DNA of 64,000 nt. It comes from Chromatiales bacterium (ex Bugula neritina AB1) (GTDB lineage: Bacteria; Pseudomonadota; Gammaproteobacteria; Granulosicoccales; Granulosicoccaceae). A program made the translations under genes and the position numbers. Numbering within the stretch: position 1 is the stretch's first letter; each line of letters opens with the position of its first letter. The DNA lies in the NCBI GenBank assembly GCA_001730015.1, contig MDLA01000117.1, positions 47,572 through 111,571 of the forward strand, given 5' to 3'. The notes below the pieces were generated by a model. It ran no database searches. It worked only from the letters and a program-made list of their open reading frames with translations, and was not told the DNA's origin. Shown here in pieces: positions 27,701-38,000 of this stretch.

Positions 27701-27839
27701 CTGCAACGGCGGCATGACCATCGTCTTTATCGGGGGCGTGGTCGTAGTGAAGAGAAATAAGGTCGGTGTCCTGCACGTAGGCGCTTTGAACGCCGGCAGT
27801 GGCAAATAAACACAGAAACAGGGAAGCTATTCGCAGCAT
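24771..27839 (-). CDS. Secreted protein with seven CBM10-like repeats and a C-terminal SGNH hydrolase domain
   Basis: 1022 residues, signal peptide 1-20. The N-terminal domain (about 22-330) begins LHYDHAPDKDDGHAAV, reminiscent of the Asp-rich nucleoside-hydrolase start, but I cannot assign it. Seven repeats follow (about 425-715), each FPxCSD...DGYGWENNxSC with two Cys and spacers rich in Pro/Thr; the GYGWENN-SC core resembles CBM10 cellulose-binding modules. After a Val/Thr/Ala-rich linker, the last 260 residues carry SGNH block I (FIGNSYLTHG), LVILQGRFD and the C-terminal FDHVHP. It likely binds and deacylates polysaccharide outside the cell. Confidence 0.8.
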   Translation of the reverse strand: MLRIASLFLCLFATAGVQSAYVQDTDLISLHYDHAPDKDDGHAAVAALMMSRHLGIQPHVVSGAYGDGNRGSYVAAAEAVMEATWPGAWLNAHRNWNQAVSLTTSKWIETLSAGGDIYVAEGGQSDFTADVVRRIKQTTTFDSNQRVTVVQHSTWNERQASAADLRYVMANTNYIKIDDGNNVNRTADLNQKSAAFVTHARRSAYATQWNAAFRYLNPNTKLDFSDTVEYLHIVGIGKDEIATVNEFAERFFNANNTIIATPSTATPWSDSYSAEGQCYCDTNYDHGLAGIEVETPDGSKTVPEICDAITAKFGTGPGSNRIYYNTVQCGHGPLNNAPDESRCPGIPRANGDYTGYRCNEKGATWNLSTLYSTPPTSPASVPQPPAETPAVLQVSEATTEPPTDNAVTPSTPPVFPVCSDNITDNDNDGYGWENNQSCIVRNSDGTVNSPESPVFATCSDGIIDTDNDGYSWENNRTCIIADSTLIPTSGSTPPTPLDLFPACSDAVSDTHNTGYGWENYKSCVFLSSPVHANLTPSTTATPAELFPACSDAITDTENTGYGWENNRSCIIASSPNHANATPAPPTPLDLFPACSDTINDSHNTGYGWENNRTCIFDTSEVHSNPTTRPPTPLDLFPACSNPLSDSGNTGYGWENNQTCVVTSAFAKIQTVSPVANPVFPICSDSIIDRDNDGYGWEKNRSCIMSDDTRVTPGTIEVVSDATTVASDVAEVSADATEVSADTTEAEPESPQANPVTAPPSTSGNQPTPTISPNALVDINRSNISILFIGNSYLTHGPYLNGRQSRYSVTQQLIDMIGVDISNVNHRVHSIGGGSLKEHWDEGEGEGTPRYDLKNGQYDLVILQGRFDILDRTDYRNRFDTYAGLFADSAARSGTRVLFYGLWATDSQISSTGGDSFGPAANAIYCEAASRHQASCAPNGIAYGLAYKALSSTMNDKAIEDTLTFDHVHPYTPLAYMAANVVYSTIFAKAPLTTSIYLPPGTSRDLGQLMRNAAWNAVTSSQN

Positions 27840-27883
27840 AAGGTCGCAGGGGCACGGTAGACAAACACCTGAATAATGCCAAA

Positions 27884-27908
27884 CACCGCACGTAAGTAGT
27901 GTGCGGTG
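27884..27908 (-). terminator. Hairpin after the multihaem lipoprotein gene (possible terminator)
   Basis: CACCGCAC (27884-27891) and GTGCGGTG (27901-27908) form an 8-bp stem with a 9-base loop between the cytochrome stop (27961) and the next gene start (27839). On the minus strand it is followed only by TTTGG, so termination is plausible but weak. Confidence 0.4.
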
Positions 27909-27960
27909 GTTCTCATCTATCTGATATTGCTATGTACCTGTGCGGGCATGCACGGGTGAT

Positions 27961-29748
27961 CTATAAGGGATCCGGCTGATGGTGAGTGTGCTGGCTGATT
28001 GCGCTGGAGATAATCTCGCTTCGCAGCTTTGTTGCGTCGTAGATGGTTTTGAACTCATCCACTTCGGGCACTTCGGTGTGCTGGAACAATGATTCCAGAT
28101 GTCCGAAAGCCAGTGGTTGATATATCAGGTCAGCGACGATGTAGTAATTTCCTTCGGCGTTAACCGGAATTCTGTACTCGAAGAGATCGGAGCCGGCGTT
28201 GAAGTTATCATCGTTTGCCGCTGCACCGATAACCGCTACGTCGTTGTCGACCAGGGTTTTGTCAAATCCTTTTGGTGTGAGTCTATTGTCTTTGGCATAG
28301 CGGTTGGCTTCTACCAGTGAATGGGTCACATCGCCGTTGGCATCAGCCATGATCGCTTCGAAAACCAGCACCTGGGATTCGTTTGAAATGCTGTTGTAGT
28401 GCGGCTCGTAGCGATTAAAATTGGTGTCACTGTCTACGCCGACTATGCTGCCGTCCGGATTGATTTTACCCGATTCAAATATCAGAGCACCGGAGGTGTC
28501 GGTCACGGCCAGATGAACAAAAACACGTCGCGAAGGATAGCCGCTGGGTAGTTTGTGTCCGGTTTTATTGTCTATTTTCAGCGTGGCAATAATATGGTCG
28601 CCTTCACTTCGAGTACCGACTAACTGTAGTTCCGCTGCAGTTTTAAGGAACTGGCGATTACGCTGTATCGCCTCCGGGAAACCTTCAGCCTGTATGCCCA
28701 GTTCCTGTTTGAAGTTTTCAAACATATCGAGCATTACTGTGTTGGCTCCCAAAAAAGTGTGCTCGCGAAAATCGCTGCGGCGAAGATCGGTTCCGGAGGA
28801 AGCCAGGGTTACCGTTGTTTCTATTTTCGGCATATGGCAGTCCTGACAGCTAGCGGCATTGGACCCTCCATCACGGTAGTCGCTATTGTTCCATTCCGTG
28901 AAGGTCTGTTGCTCCTGGAAACGGTCTTTAAGTTCTGCGGGAATAACATTGCCCTCGGCATCAAGCGAATGCGTTTTTAACTCGTGGCACGTCGCGCACA
29001 TTGCTGACGAGCTCATGTGAGCACCATAAGCGGGGGTGAAATCAGAGTTGGCGATCATGTAGGCACCAACCGGATCAGCATATTGACCGTAAGCCGGGCG
29101 GTTTTCTTTATCACTGGCCGGGAATTCAGCAATTGAAAAATTTCCTGATCCTGACTCGGTGGTCCCAAGTGACCCCGTATCTTCAATCTGGTGACACAGT
29201 GTGCAGCTGACACCGTCCATCGCGTGGTCGTAGTATTTGTTTTCAGTTGTAAAAGATTCGGTAAAAATCTCGAGTGTCTCACCACTTTTGCGCGCGGCCT
29301 CGTTGGCCATTGGTGCGTGGCAACGGGTGCAGGTATCATTAACTTCGTGTTTCAGGTTCGGGTGGTTGTGAATCGTTGCAGCCGCCTTTGCGCGCCAGTA
29401 CGGGTCACGTGCCGATTGAGCCATTGTGGTTGCCTCCCACGACGATTCAATAGACACATCTTTTCCGGTGTCGTCTGTCATATCATTATGACAAACGGCA
29501 CAGCTACCGCTTCCGGAGAAATGGTCACCAAGAAAGTTGGGGTCCGAAAACTCTACGGAAGGTAAGCCTCCGAAGCCAACAGATTTCGGTGTCTCTTCAA
29601 ACAGTTGCCCGGAGTTGCTATCGCCGCCACAGCCACTCAAAAAAATAATCGATAGCAGCGCAACCATGCAGGTAGCGGAGCTGCGATTGTTACGCAAGAG
29701 TGCTACGCCTGAGACAGCGCGGCGTAAGTGCAGGAAATTTACCATCAT
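27961..29748 (-). CDS. Five-heme c-type cytochrome lipoprotein
   Basis: 595 residues. The N-terminus has a hydrophobic stretch ending in the lipobox FLSGC-GGDSN, so the mature protein should be lipid-anchored. Five CxxCH heme motifs are visible: CAVCH, CTRCH, CTLCH, CATCH and CQDCH, all in the N-terminal 310 residues. The C-terminal half has no heme motif and looks like a beta-rich domain (IDNKTGHKLPSGYPSRRVFVHL). This layout resembles c554/multihaem cytochromes of periplasmic or outer-surface electron transfer. No oxidoreductase partner gene is adjacent; an exported propeller protein lies upstream on the same strand. Start ATG choice is uncertain by a few codons. Confidence 0.85.
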   Translation of the reverse strand: MMVNFLHLRRAVSGVALLRNNRSSATCMVALLSIIFLSGCGGDSNSGQLFEETPKSVGFGGLPSVEFSDPNFLGDHFSGSGSCAVCHNDMTDDTGKDVSIESSWEATTMAQSARDPYWRAKAAATIHNHPNLKHEVNDTCTRCHAPMANEAARKSGETLEIFTESFTTENKYYDHAMDGVSCTLCHQIEDTGSLGTTESGSGNFSIAEFPASDKENRPAYGQYADPVGAYMIANSDFTPAYGAHMSSSAMCATCHELKTHSLDAEGNVIPAELKDRFQEQQTFTEWNNSDYRDGGSNAASCQDCHMPKIETTVTLASSGTDLRRSDFREHTFLGANTVMLDMFENFKQELGIQAEGFPEAIQRNRQFLKTAAELQLVGTRSEGDHIIATLKIDNKTGHKLPSGYPSRRVFVHLAVTDTSGALIFESGKINPDGSIVGVDSDTNFNRYEPHYNSISNESQVLVFEAIMADANGDVTHSLVEANRYAKDNRLTPKGFDKTLVDNDVAVIGAAANDDNFNAGSDLFEYRIPVNAEGNYYIVADLIYQPLAFGHLESLFQHTEVPEVDEFKTIYDATKLRSEIISSAISQHTHHQPDPL

Positions 29749-30015
29749 GCATCCGATGATCAGAGGGGTCTGCGAGCTACAACGGCCGGATTTACGGTCT
29801 CTTTAGCTGCACCGGCTGACCGAATTCAGCATTATTTGAATCGAATTCCCTGATATAGCCACAGTGCCGCGTCTGTCATGTGAGGCACCTCGTTTAATGG
29901 CATCTGGAGAGAATCAGTATTATGTGACGTGATATTGGCTCGAGCACTGCGTGCCAGCGTTGGATTCCAGGCCAGGGCAAGAGGAGCCGGGGGCTTGCGA
30001 TAGGTTTAGATCACC

Positions 30016-32175
30016 TTATTTGTAGTCTTCCGGTTCGAAAACGAGAATCGCATTTACCGCGTAATCAGCCACCCAAATGGTCCCCGGGAATATATCCTGA
30101 TCGCCCTGAGCGGTTACGTCGAGCGGAGTACCAAGCTTCTGAAACAACTTATCAATGCCATTGAGCTTGGTACCGGCATTGTTCAGCTGAATTCGATAGA
30201 CCGACCGGTCAAAGCTGCCAGCGAGCAGATCACCCTGCATCGAGCCGCCGAAATTACTGGCCCGGTATTCGGTAAAGCCGTTGGTCGATGCATTAAACAC
30301 GTGTAGCGAATTATTGCTTTTACCGGGAACCTTATACTGGCATTCCACTGCATTGGCGTTACCCTGAATTGGCGATTGCGGGTTACTGTCGTTGAATTTA
30401 TTGTTCTTGCTGCCACGTGTCGGGTTCGGGTGACCGCCATAGTACCCCTTGCCGGTAATATAATGCAGGCTGTCTTTATAGGTAGTGCCGCCGTCCTTGT
30501 AGTTGCCAAGGCAATTACCCGGCGGAGGAGCACCCCATCCGGCATTGGGGCCGTTGTCTATGGTGTACATTTTTCCGGCGGTAGTAAGAAGCACGTCGTA
30601 GGCATTGCGAAATCCGGGTGCGTAAATTTTTACCGGGCCGTTATTTTCGAGAATTGCCATATTCTTTCCATTGTTCCCACCGAATGGATCGTTGGCATCG
30701 TCCGGCCCGGCCCGATCCTCATCATTCAGGGTTGGCAGGTCATAGGTTGTATTACCTATTTGCTGCAGGTTGATTTCTACAATGGCAGCGCTGTAAGCGT
30801 ACTCAGGTATTCGGGCGAAATTGTTCGAGGGTAATCCCATATTTGTGTTACCACCTACCGCCAGATAGAGTGTTTTACCGTCCTTGCTTAATTGCATGCC
30901 ATTGCCCTGGTGGTTTTCCTCGGAGCGTGGCAGCCCTCTGACCAGATCAACCTTATTCCAATTATTTCCGTTTTTAGTCAAACGCGAAACAATAACCGAA
31001 TTAGTATCGAGGTTACTGTCGTTACCGGATGGGCCAGCGCCCATTCGCGGATCACCAGAGGAGACATAGATAACCGGGTTGTTTGTTGTTCCAACAACAA
31101 GTAAACCGGTTACAAGTCGGCCTTTTACCGCTTTGTTCACGCTGCCATCATCGTTGTGATTGGTGATCTTCTGCACCAGGGTTATCGTTTCCTGCTTGGT
31201 GGTGGTGTAATTGTTTTTTCCCGCTCGATTGACGGTATAAACATATATATCGCCGTCGCGGCTCGACACATACAGATTGCCATCGGGTCCAAACTGCAGG
31301 GAGCTGGGCTTTTTAGGCGCTGCCTTTTTAAGGGTAGACTGAGCAAAGACCGGTTCTATAGCGGGTCCATCAGGGTTCGTAACCTGAGCGATTTCCTGCT
31401 TTGCTGTCAGCGCGACTTTAATCGGCGGGTTAGAGCCGTCGTGTTCTACGCTGAGCTGCGCCACCTTATTGCCAGCAATACCCGAGTTGGTCGTAACCTT
31501 AACCGTCACAGATTTTCCCGGTTCCAGCGAGACAACATTATTGAAGTCAGTGGTAAAGGAATCTGCATTGTCTCCGGTAAGCACTATGTTATAGAGGGTT
31601 ACCGGCGGATAATTATTGCCTCCGACATTGGTCAGAATGAAGCTCTGACTCTTGCTAACGTCTGTTGGTACGGTGCCAAAATCTATAGTGGTAACGGAGA
31701 TGTCGAGCTTGCTCGCGGGTATATCAATACCCACGCCGGTCAGAAGTACCAGGTGCGGAGAATTTGCACCACTGTGCTCAATGCGAAGAAACGCTTTTTT
31801 TACACCCAGAGTAACCGGGCTGAAAGTCACATCAAAGCCGACAGTCTCTGTACTGGAAAGAGAGGTGTAACCGAAGCTGTTGGTGAGGTAGTCAAAGGAG
31901 TCCTCACCGCCAACTTCTATAGAATAAATTTCAACAGCAGCATCATCCGATGCACCGATATGGGTAATCTCGAATCTCTGCACACTGCTTTTGCCGATTG
32001 CCACATCACCTGAATCGAGAAGTGGAGGTGCTACGCTTAGAGTGTTCGAAGAGCGAACCGTACCGGATCCGCTGAGCGGAATCTTGATTGTATCAGCATA
32101 AACTGCGGATAACGTGGTGAACAGTGTGAGACAAAGAAACTTCGTCAAAAAGCGGTGAATCATTGATTGGCCCAT
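30016..32175 (-). CDS. Secreted protein: two Ig-like (choice-of-anchor D/ASH) domains plus sorbosone-dehydrogenase-like propeller
   Basis: 719 residues, signal peptide about 1-27. Two ASH/anchor-D domains at about 45-150 and 155-255, each with DFG-VP or DSGDVAIG then ...LRIEHSG type endings. A beta-propeller at about 285-719 has SLQFGPDGNLYVSSRDGDIYVY, RLVTGLLV, LVRGLPRSEENHQGNG, YLAVGGNTNMG and YAPGFRNAYDV, the style of PQQ-type sugar (sorbosone/glucose) dehydrogenases. Residues for PQQ binding could not be checked. It is closely similar over the propeller to the protein at 55960-59946. An alternative start is the second Met, four codons in. Confidence 0.82.
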   Translation of the reverse strand: MGQSMIHRFLTKFLCLTLFTTLSAVYADTIKIPLSGSGTVRSSNTLSVAPPLLDSGDVAIGKSSVQRFEITHIGASDDAAVEIYSIEVGGEDSFDYLTNSFGYTSLSSTETVGFDVTFSPVTLGVKKAFLRIEHSGANSPHLVLLTGVGIDIPASKLDISVTTIDFGTVPTDVSKSQSFILTNVGGNNYPPVTLYNIVLTGDNADSFTTDFNNVVSLEPGKSVTVKVTTNSGIAGNKVAQLSVEHDGSNPPIKVALTAKQEIAQVTNPDGPAIEPVFAQSTLKKAAPKKPSSLQFGPDGNLYVSSRDGDIYVYTVNRAGKNNYTTTKQETITLVQKITNHNDDGSVNKAVKGRLVTGLLVVGTTNNPVIYVSSGDPRMGAGPSGNDSNLDTNSVIVSRLTKNGNNWNKVDLVRGLPRSEENHQGNGMQLSKDGKTLYLAVGGNTNMGLPSNNFARIPEYAYSAAIVEINLQQIGNTTYDLPTLNDEDRAGPDDANDPFGGNNGKNMAILENNGPVKIYAPGFRNAYDVLLTTAGKMYTIDNGPNAGWGAPPPGNCLGNYKDGGTTYKDSLHYITGKGYYGGHPNPTRGSKNNKFNDSNPQSPIQGNANAVECQYKVPGKSNNSLHVFNASTNGFTEYRASNFGGSMQGDLLAGSFDRSVYRIQLNNAGTKLNGIDKLFQKLGTPLDVTAQGDQDIFPGTIWVADYAVNAILVFEPEDYK

Positions 32176-32366
32176 GAACTCTGATCGAACGCTGTACGTT
32201 GAAGCGAGCTAGGTAGCAAGAAACAGGCACATTCAAATTTGTCCCGGCTTGAGCCACCGTTAATGTCAGCCGGTGTTTGATTTTGGAGAATTTGATCTTT
32301 GCTGACGTTTAATCTGGTACGCCCTTTGCGAAGTCGCTGATCCAGAAAATTATCGGACACCAGTGA

Positions 32367-33377
32367 ATGTCAATAAATTCCGTTCAGGCAATTGATGCTA
32401 AAGCGTTGCGCCAGAGCAGCAAAAGGATACTTGTTACCGGCGGTGCAGGCTTTTTAGGCTCTCATTTGTGCGATCGATTATTGGCGCAGGGTCATGAAGT
32501 TATATGTGTTGACAACTTCTATTCCAGCACAAAAGAAAATATTAAGCACTTACTCGATAATCCATCGTTTGAGTTGATCCGTCATGATGTAACGTTTCCT
32601 TTGTATCTTGAAGTTAACGAAATATACAACATGGCTTGCCCGGCCTCTCCCGTGCACTACCAGCATGATCCGGTACAGACAACTAAAACCAGTGTGCACG
32701 GTGCAATTAATATGTTGGGCCTGGCTAAACGGACCGGGGCCAAAATTCTGCAGGCATCTACCAGTGAAGTTTACGGAGATCCGGTGGTACATCCGCAGGT
32801 GGAAAGTTACTGGGGCAACGTGAACCCTATCGGACCGCGCTCCTGTTACGACGAAGGCAAGCGATGCGCGGAAACCTTGTTCTTTGATTACCATCGTCAG
32901 CACGGTGTGCAAACGAAAGTGGTCAGAATATTCAACACCTATGGCCCTCGAATGCATCCGAACGACGGGCGAGTAGTGTCTAATTTCATTGTACAGGCAT
33001 TGCTCGGCGAGGCAATTACCCTGTACGGAGACGGTACGCAAACACGTTCGTTCTGCTACGTCGATGATCTGGTTGAAGCCATTATTCGCACAATGAATAC
33101 AAATGACGATTTTATCGGCCCGGTAAACATCGGGAATCCCTCTGAATTCACCATGGTAGAACTTGCGCAGATGATCCAGCAGAAAGTCGATTCTTCATCA
33201 GAGCTGGTTTATCGACCCTTGCCGGTGAATGATCCCACGCAGCGCAAGCCTGATATCTCTCTGGCGAAAGAAGCGCTCGACTGGGAGCCGGCAAACGATT
33301 TAAATGCGGGTTTGACCAAAACGATTAATTACTTTCGTGAGCGAATCACAAATGAGCAGCTTAATAACGCGACCTGA
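32367..33377 (+). CDS. UDP-glucuronate decarboxylase (UDP-xylose synthase)
   Basis: 336 residues, extended SDR fold. NAD-binding GGAGFLG at 25-31, then [11 protein letters not shown], and [20 protein letters not shown] typical of UXS. The catalytic Tyr161 and Lys165 lie in SCYDEGKR, followed by [22 protein letters not shown] and [11 protein letters not shown]. It converts UDP-glucuronate to UDP-xylose for surface polysaccharide. It stands alone here, divergent from the propeller protein, without glycosyltransferases nearby. The N-terminus has about 15 extra residues before the fold. Confidence 0.9.
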   Translation: MSINSVQAIDAKALRQSSKRILVTGGAGFLGSHLCDRLLAQGHEVICVDNFYSSTKENIKHLLDNPSFELIRHDVTFPLYLEVNEIYNMACPASPVHYQHDPVQTTKTSVHGAINMLGLAKRTGAKILQASTSEVYGDPVVHPQVESYWGNVNPIGPRSCYDEGKRCAETLFFDYHRQHGVQTKVVRIFNTYGPRMHPNDGRVVSNFIVQALLGEAITLYGDGTQTRSFCYVDDLVEAIIRTMNTNDDFIGPVNIGNPSEFTMVELAQMIQQKVDSSSELVYRPLPVNDPTQRKPDISLAKEALDWEPANDLNAGLTKTINYFRERITNEQLNNAT

Positions 33378-33602
33378 TCTAAACCGGTGGTAGATGATGC
33401 AAGCTGCACTGCGTCTGTCCTGTAAGTGTCTATCCGCTTACAGGTAACAACTTTGTGTGCAGCTTTTTGCCCATCGTTAATTTTCTATCGCTTAACCGGA
33501 AATCCAGACGATAGTCGGAATCTCTATGGCAGATGCGGCTTGCTTTTACTGTACTGGACCTTACATCAGTGAGCTGGCAGGAATAGATCTGTGGAAAAGA
33601 TT

Positions 33603-33771
33603 TTAACCCACATTATTCACGGGATTGACGGTATATCACCTGATCTTTGATTCCACAGAGAATTTTTTGCTCTTGCAAATCTCAGTTAAGTATTCGACGC
33701 GAGAAGAAAATCCACTGTGAAATCAAATCTCAGCGCGATATCCTCGCCCTCCCATGAATAGTGCGGGTTAA
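33603..33771 (+). repeat. Family-2 palindromic element, copy B (169 bp)
   Basis: Starts TTAACCCACATTATTCACGGG and ends CCATGAATAGTGCGGGTTAA; border TTAA on both sides. It matches copy A (inverted) and the left half of copy C at 51345. It lies in the 565-base gap between the decarboxylase and the efflux adaptor genes; I see nothing else supported in that gap. Confidence 0.85.
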
Positions 33772-33941
33772 TCTGCAGCTGAACTAACCGATCTTCCCTG
33801 TACTCTACCCGAAAGACAAAGCTCCTCACGTATAAATAGTGGGTATAGCTCGTCGCCGTGTATTTCTTTGCTATCCTTTATTGTATTCGCGTGGGGAATT
33901 GTCCCCGTTCCTGCATCGTCAACTTAAGTTAGTCTTAACTC

Positions 33942-35072
33942 ATGATCAAGCGATTGATAGTCACTGTATTAGGCCTCGTCCTGCTTATCGGATTGCTGGC
34001 AGGCGTTAAGGGCATGCAAATCAGCGCCTTGATTGCAGCCGGCAAACAGATGCACCCACCCCCGACAACCGTTGCCTCCGCAACCGTTGAGGCTGCCGAG
34101 TGGAGTGATTCACTATCGGCTATTGGCACTCTGGAGGCCGGCCAGGGCGTGGTGATCACCGCAGAAGCGTCCGGCCGGGTGGCAAAACTATTGTTCACGG
34201 GGGGAGAGCAGGTTACAGCGGGTGATGTACTGGTAGAACAGGATTCATCAACAGAAGTCAGTCGACTGGAGCAGGCGAAATCTTCACTGAGTCTGGCCAA
34301 AAGCAACTACAAGCGCGTTTCACGTCTGTACGACAGTAAAGTACTTTCTCGCGCCGATTTTGATGCTGCGAAATCTGAACAAAGCATGGCACAGGCACAG
34401 CAGGATGAAATTCAGATAGCAATCGACCGCAAGCAGATAGTCGCGCCTTTTTCCGGCCGTCTTGGTTTGAGTATGGTCGACGTAGGTCAGGAAATATCCG
34501 CAGGAGTCGGTATTGTGTCGCTGCAGGCAGTTGACCCGATGCTGGTAAATTTCTCGATACCGCAGCAAGCGCTCGCCAGAGTATCGAGCGGATTATCTGT
34601 TGCTGTCACCGCTGATGCTGACCCGGGCAAGCTATACAACGGCTTGATCAACGCAATCGACACCGAGGTAGACAACGTCTCACGTACCGTCATGGTGCAG
34701 GCAACACTGGAATCTCCATCAGAAGGAACACCGGAATGGGGCTTGTTGCCGGGGATGTACGTCAACGTTGTAGTGCAGCTGCCCGAAAATAATTCGGTGC
34801 TCACGGTACCGGCTACGTCGGTGAGTTTTGCAACCTATGGAGACTCCGTATTTGTTCTCGAAGAAGGTGATGCAGGCGGGCTGGTAGCGCGTCAACAGTT
34901 TGTGCAGCTCGGTGAGCGACGCGGTGACTTTGTTGCCGTAAGTCAAGGTCTTGAAGCGGGTCAGCGTGTTGTCAGTGAAGGGGTGTTTAAACTTCGAAAC
35001 GGCGCAAACGTGGTGTTAAACGAGAAAGGAAAAATAGAGCCTTCCCTTTCGCCCAAGCCAGACAACACCTGA
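33942..35072 (+). CDS. RND efflux periplasmic adaptor (membrane fusion protein)
   Basis: 376 residues. N-terminal membrane anchor (LIVTVLGLVLLIGLLAGV), then a lipoyl-like half domain (IGTLEAGQGVVITAEASGRV), a coiled-coil hairpin (LEQAKSSLSLAKSNYKRVSRLYDSKVLSRADFDAA), the second lipoyl half with KQIVAPFSGRLGLSMVDVGQ, and beta-barrel and membrane-proximal domains. It bridges the inner-membrane pump to an outer-membrane channel. The pump gene starts 18 bases downstream; no channel gene is present, so a TolC-type protein elsewhere is presumed. Confidence 0.93.
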   Translation: MIKRLIVTVLGLVLLIGLLAGVKGMQISALIAAGKQMHPPPTTVASATVEAAEWSDSLSAIGTLEAGQGVVITAEASGRVAKLLFTGGEQVTAGDVLVEQDSSTEVSRLEQAKSSLSLAKSNYKRVSRLYDSKVLSRADFDAAKSEQSMAQAQQDEIQIAIDRKQIVAPFSGRLGLSMVDVGQEISAGVGIVSLQAVDPMLVNFSIPQQALARVSSGLSVAVTADADPGKLYNGLINAIDTEVDNVSRTVMVQATLESPSEGTPEWGLLPGMYVNVVVQLPENNSVLTVPATSVSFATYGDSVFVLEEGDAGGLVARQQFVQLGERRGDFVAVSQGLEAGQRVVSEGVFKLRNGANVVLNEKGKIEPSLSPKPDNT

Positions 35073-35090
35073 TCCGGCGGACAATACTCT

Positions 35091-38000
35091 ATGAAATTTA
35101 CTGATCTGTTTGTTCGTCGGCCGGTTCTGGCTATTGTTGTCAGTCTGCTAATTCTGATCGCCGGAATCCAGGCACTTAACGGGCTGACCATTCGCCAGTA
35201 CCCGCGTAGCGACAATGCCGAAGTTACTATTAATACCGCCTATATTGGAGCCAGCGCAGACTTAGTACGCGGCTTTATAACCACACCACTGGAACGTGCT
35301 GTAGGTGGTGTCGATGGTGTTGACTATGTTCAATCGTCCAGTGCGCAGGGGCTGTCGACAATCAAGTTGCGCCTGGAGCTAAACTACGATCCCATTAAAG
35401 CGCTGTCGGAAATAAATTCCAAGGTAACTCAGGTTCGAGGTGATCTGCCCCCGGAGGCGGAAGTACCGGTAATATCGGTCGAATCTGCAGACAGTGCTTT
35501 TGCCTCGGCCTATTTGAGTTTCACTTCGGATATATTGCAACCCAATCAGGTCACCGATTTTCTAGTCCGTGTGGTGCAGCCCCGGCTCGGTGCACTTGAC
35601 GGAGTTCAGCGTGCGGAAGTCCTGGGTGCGAGAACTTTTGCCATGCGAATCTGGCTCGACTCAACACGTCTGGCGGCTCACAATTTGTCACCATCGCAAG
35701 TGCGCCAGGCACTGGCGGCCAACAATTATTTGTCGGCGCTAGGCCAAACCAGAGGCTCATTGCTGCAGATAAACCTATCCGCAAACACCGATCTGAATTC
35801 AGTAGAAGAGTTCGAAAATCTTGCCGTGCGCTCACATAACGGCGCGATAGTGCGGTTGAAAGATGTGGCAACGGTAGAGCTAGGGTCTGAGAACTACGAT
35901 ACCGTTGTTCGCTATAACGGCGATGAAGCGATTTTCATGGGTATCTGGCCATTGCCGAATTCCAATACGCTCGATGTAATCGCCGGTGTGCGAGAAGAAC
36001 TTGAAAGTATTAAAAGTACCCTGCCAAGTGGCATGCAGGCCACCATGGCGTACGATGCCTCGGAATATATACAAAGCTCTATAATCGAAGTAATAAAAAC
36101 ACTAACCGAAACTTTGTTGATTGTGGTTTTGGTCATCTACCTGTTTCTCGGTTCCATGCGCTCTGTTCTGGTGCCCATTGTAGCGATCCCGATCTCGCTT
36201 ATCGGTGCAGTCTTTCTAATCCAGCTATTCGGCTTCAGCGTAAATCTGTTAACACTGCTGGCTATTGTTTTATCGGTGGGTCTGGTCGTAGACGATGCAA
36301 TAGTTGTGGTTGAAAATGTAGAGCGACACATCGCCGCAGGTAAAACGCGTATACAGGCCGCACTGCTGGGGGCACGCGAACTTACAGGGCCAGTAATCGC
36401 CATGACAGCCACACTGGTTGCCGTCTATCTGCCAATTGGATTGCAGGGCGGGCTGACCGGTTCTTTATTCCGTGAATTCGCTTTTACTCTGGCAGGTGCC
36501 GTTACTATATCCGGTATCGTGGCACTTACCCTGTCGCCGATGATGTCGGCCAGCTTGCTTGTCGATGGCGAAAAACGCGGGTTTGCACTGCGGGCATTCA
36601 ATGTGTTTGAACGCTTGCGAGTGTCCTATATGCGAAAGCTGGAAGGTACACTGCGCTATCGCCCGGCAGTCTATCTGGTGTGGGTTGTTATTGCAGCATT
36701 GTGCGTTCCCATGTTTATCATGTCGGCCAAGGAACTTGCACCAACCGAAGATCAGGGCGTGGTATTCGGCATCATCACGGGCTCCGGCAACTCCACCATA
36801 GAACGCGCTGCGCAGTATACGGCTGAAGCCGATGAAGCACTGCGAAGTATTGAAGAATCAGCATTTACGTTTCAGCTGACATTTCCAACCTCAGGTTTTG
36901 CCGGTCTGATACTCGACGACTGGGACAAACGCGACAGAACCGTGTTTGAAGTAAAGCGGGAAGTCGCACAGAAGTTTAATAACATCAGCGGTCTGGGTAT
37001 TTTTGCGGTAACACCACCGGCCCTGCCCGGAGGCGGGCAGTTCCCGGTGGAATTCCTGATTGCCTCTACCGCAGAACCCGAGGAAATTCTAGGGTTCGCA
37101 CAGCAGATACAGCTTAAAGCGATACAATCCGGAATGTTTGCTTTCCCACCGCAAATAGATACCAAAATAGATCTGGCGCAGACGGAAATTGTATTCGACC
37201 GCGATAAAATTGCCGATATGGGGCTGACCATGCAGCAGGTAAGTGCTGATGTCGGGACACTGCTTGGTGGCAATTATGTCAATCGGTTTAACATCGACGG
37301 TCGCAGCTATAAAGTAATTCCCAAAGCCTTGCGCAGCGAGCGACTAACGCCGGAGCAACTGCAGGATCTTTACGTAAGCGGCCCCGATGGGAAAATGATT
37401 CAGCTGGGATCAATTGCTCGCCTCGAAAACAATACCGTGCCACGTGCGCTCAACCGCTTTCAGCAATTGAATGCCGTGAAACTGAGCGGTGTAACTATAA
37501 AAACGCTGGATGAAGCGCTGGCCTTTTTAGAAAATGCCGCCGCCGAAGTACTGCCACAGGGTTATAGCCTCGACTACACTGGTGAATCACGTCAACTGCG
37601 GCTGGAAGGAAATAAATTCCTGCCAGCGTTCAGCCTTGCTATTGTGCTTATATACCTGACCCTTGCTGCACAGTTCAATAGCTTTCGCGACCCGTTTGTT
37701 ATTCTGGCAGGCTCGGTACCTCTTGCGATGTTCGGGGCACTGATATTCACGTTCCTGAAAATGCCCAATCCGAATATGCCATTCTGGACCAACAGCTTCA
37801 CCACCACGCTGAATATATATTCGCAGGTAGGACTGGTGACACTGATCGGGCTGGTGGCAAAAAACGGGATTCTGGTTGTTGAATTTGCACGCGGCCTGCA
37901 AGAGCAGGGAATGACCAAGCTTGCAGCAATCAGCAATGCTTCATCAACCCGTTTGCGGCCGATCCTCATGACAACGGTCGCCACAGTGGCCGGCCACTTC

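Noticed and set aside
30376..32013. Long plus-strand frames (152 and 285 codons) opposite the propeller protein
   Set aside because: They lie wholly within a well-supported minus-strand gene and show no recognisable domain, signal or ribosome site.
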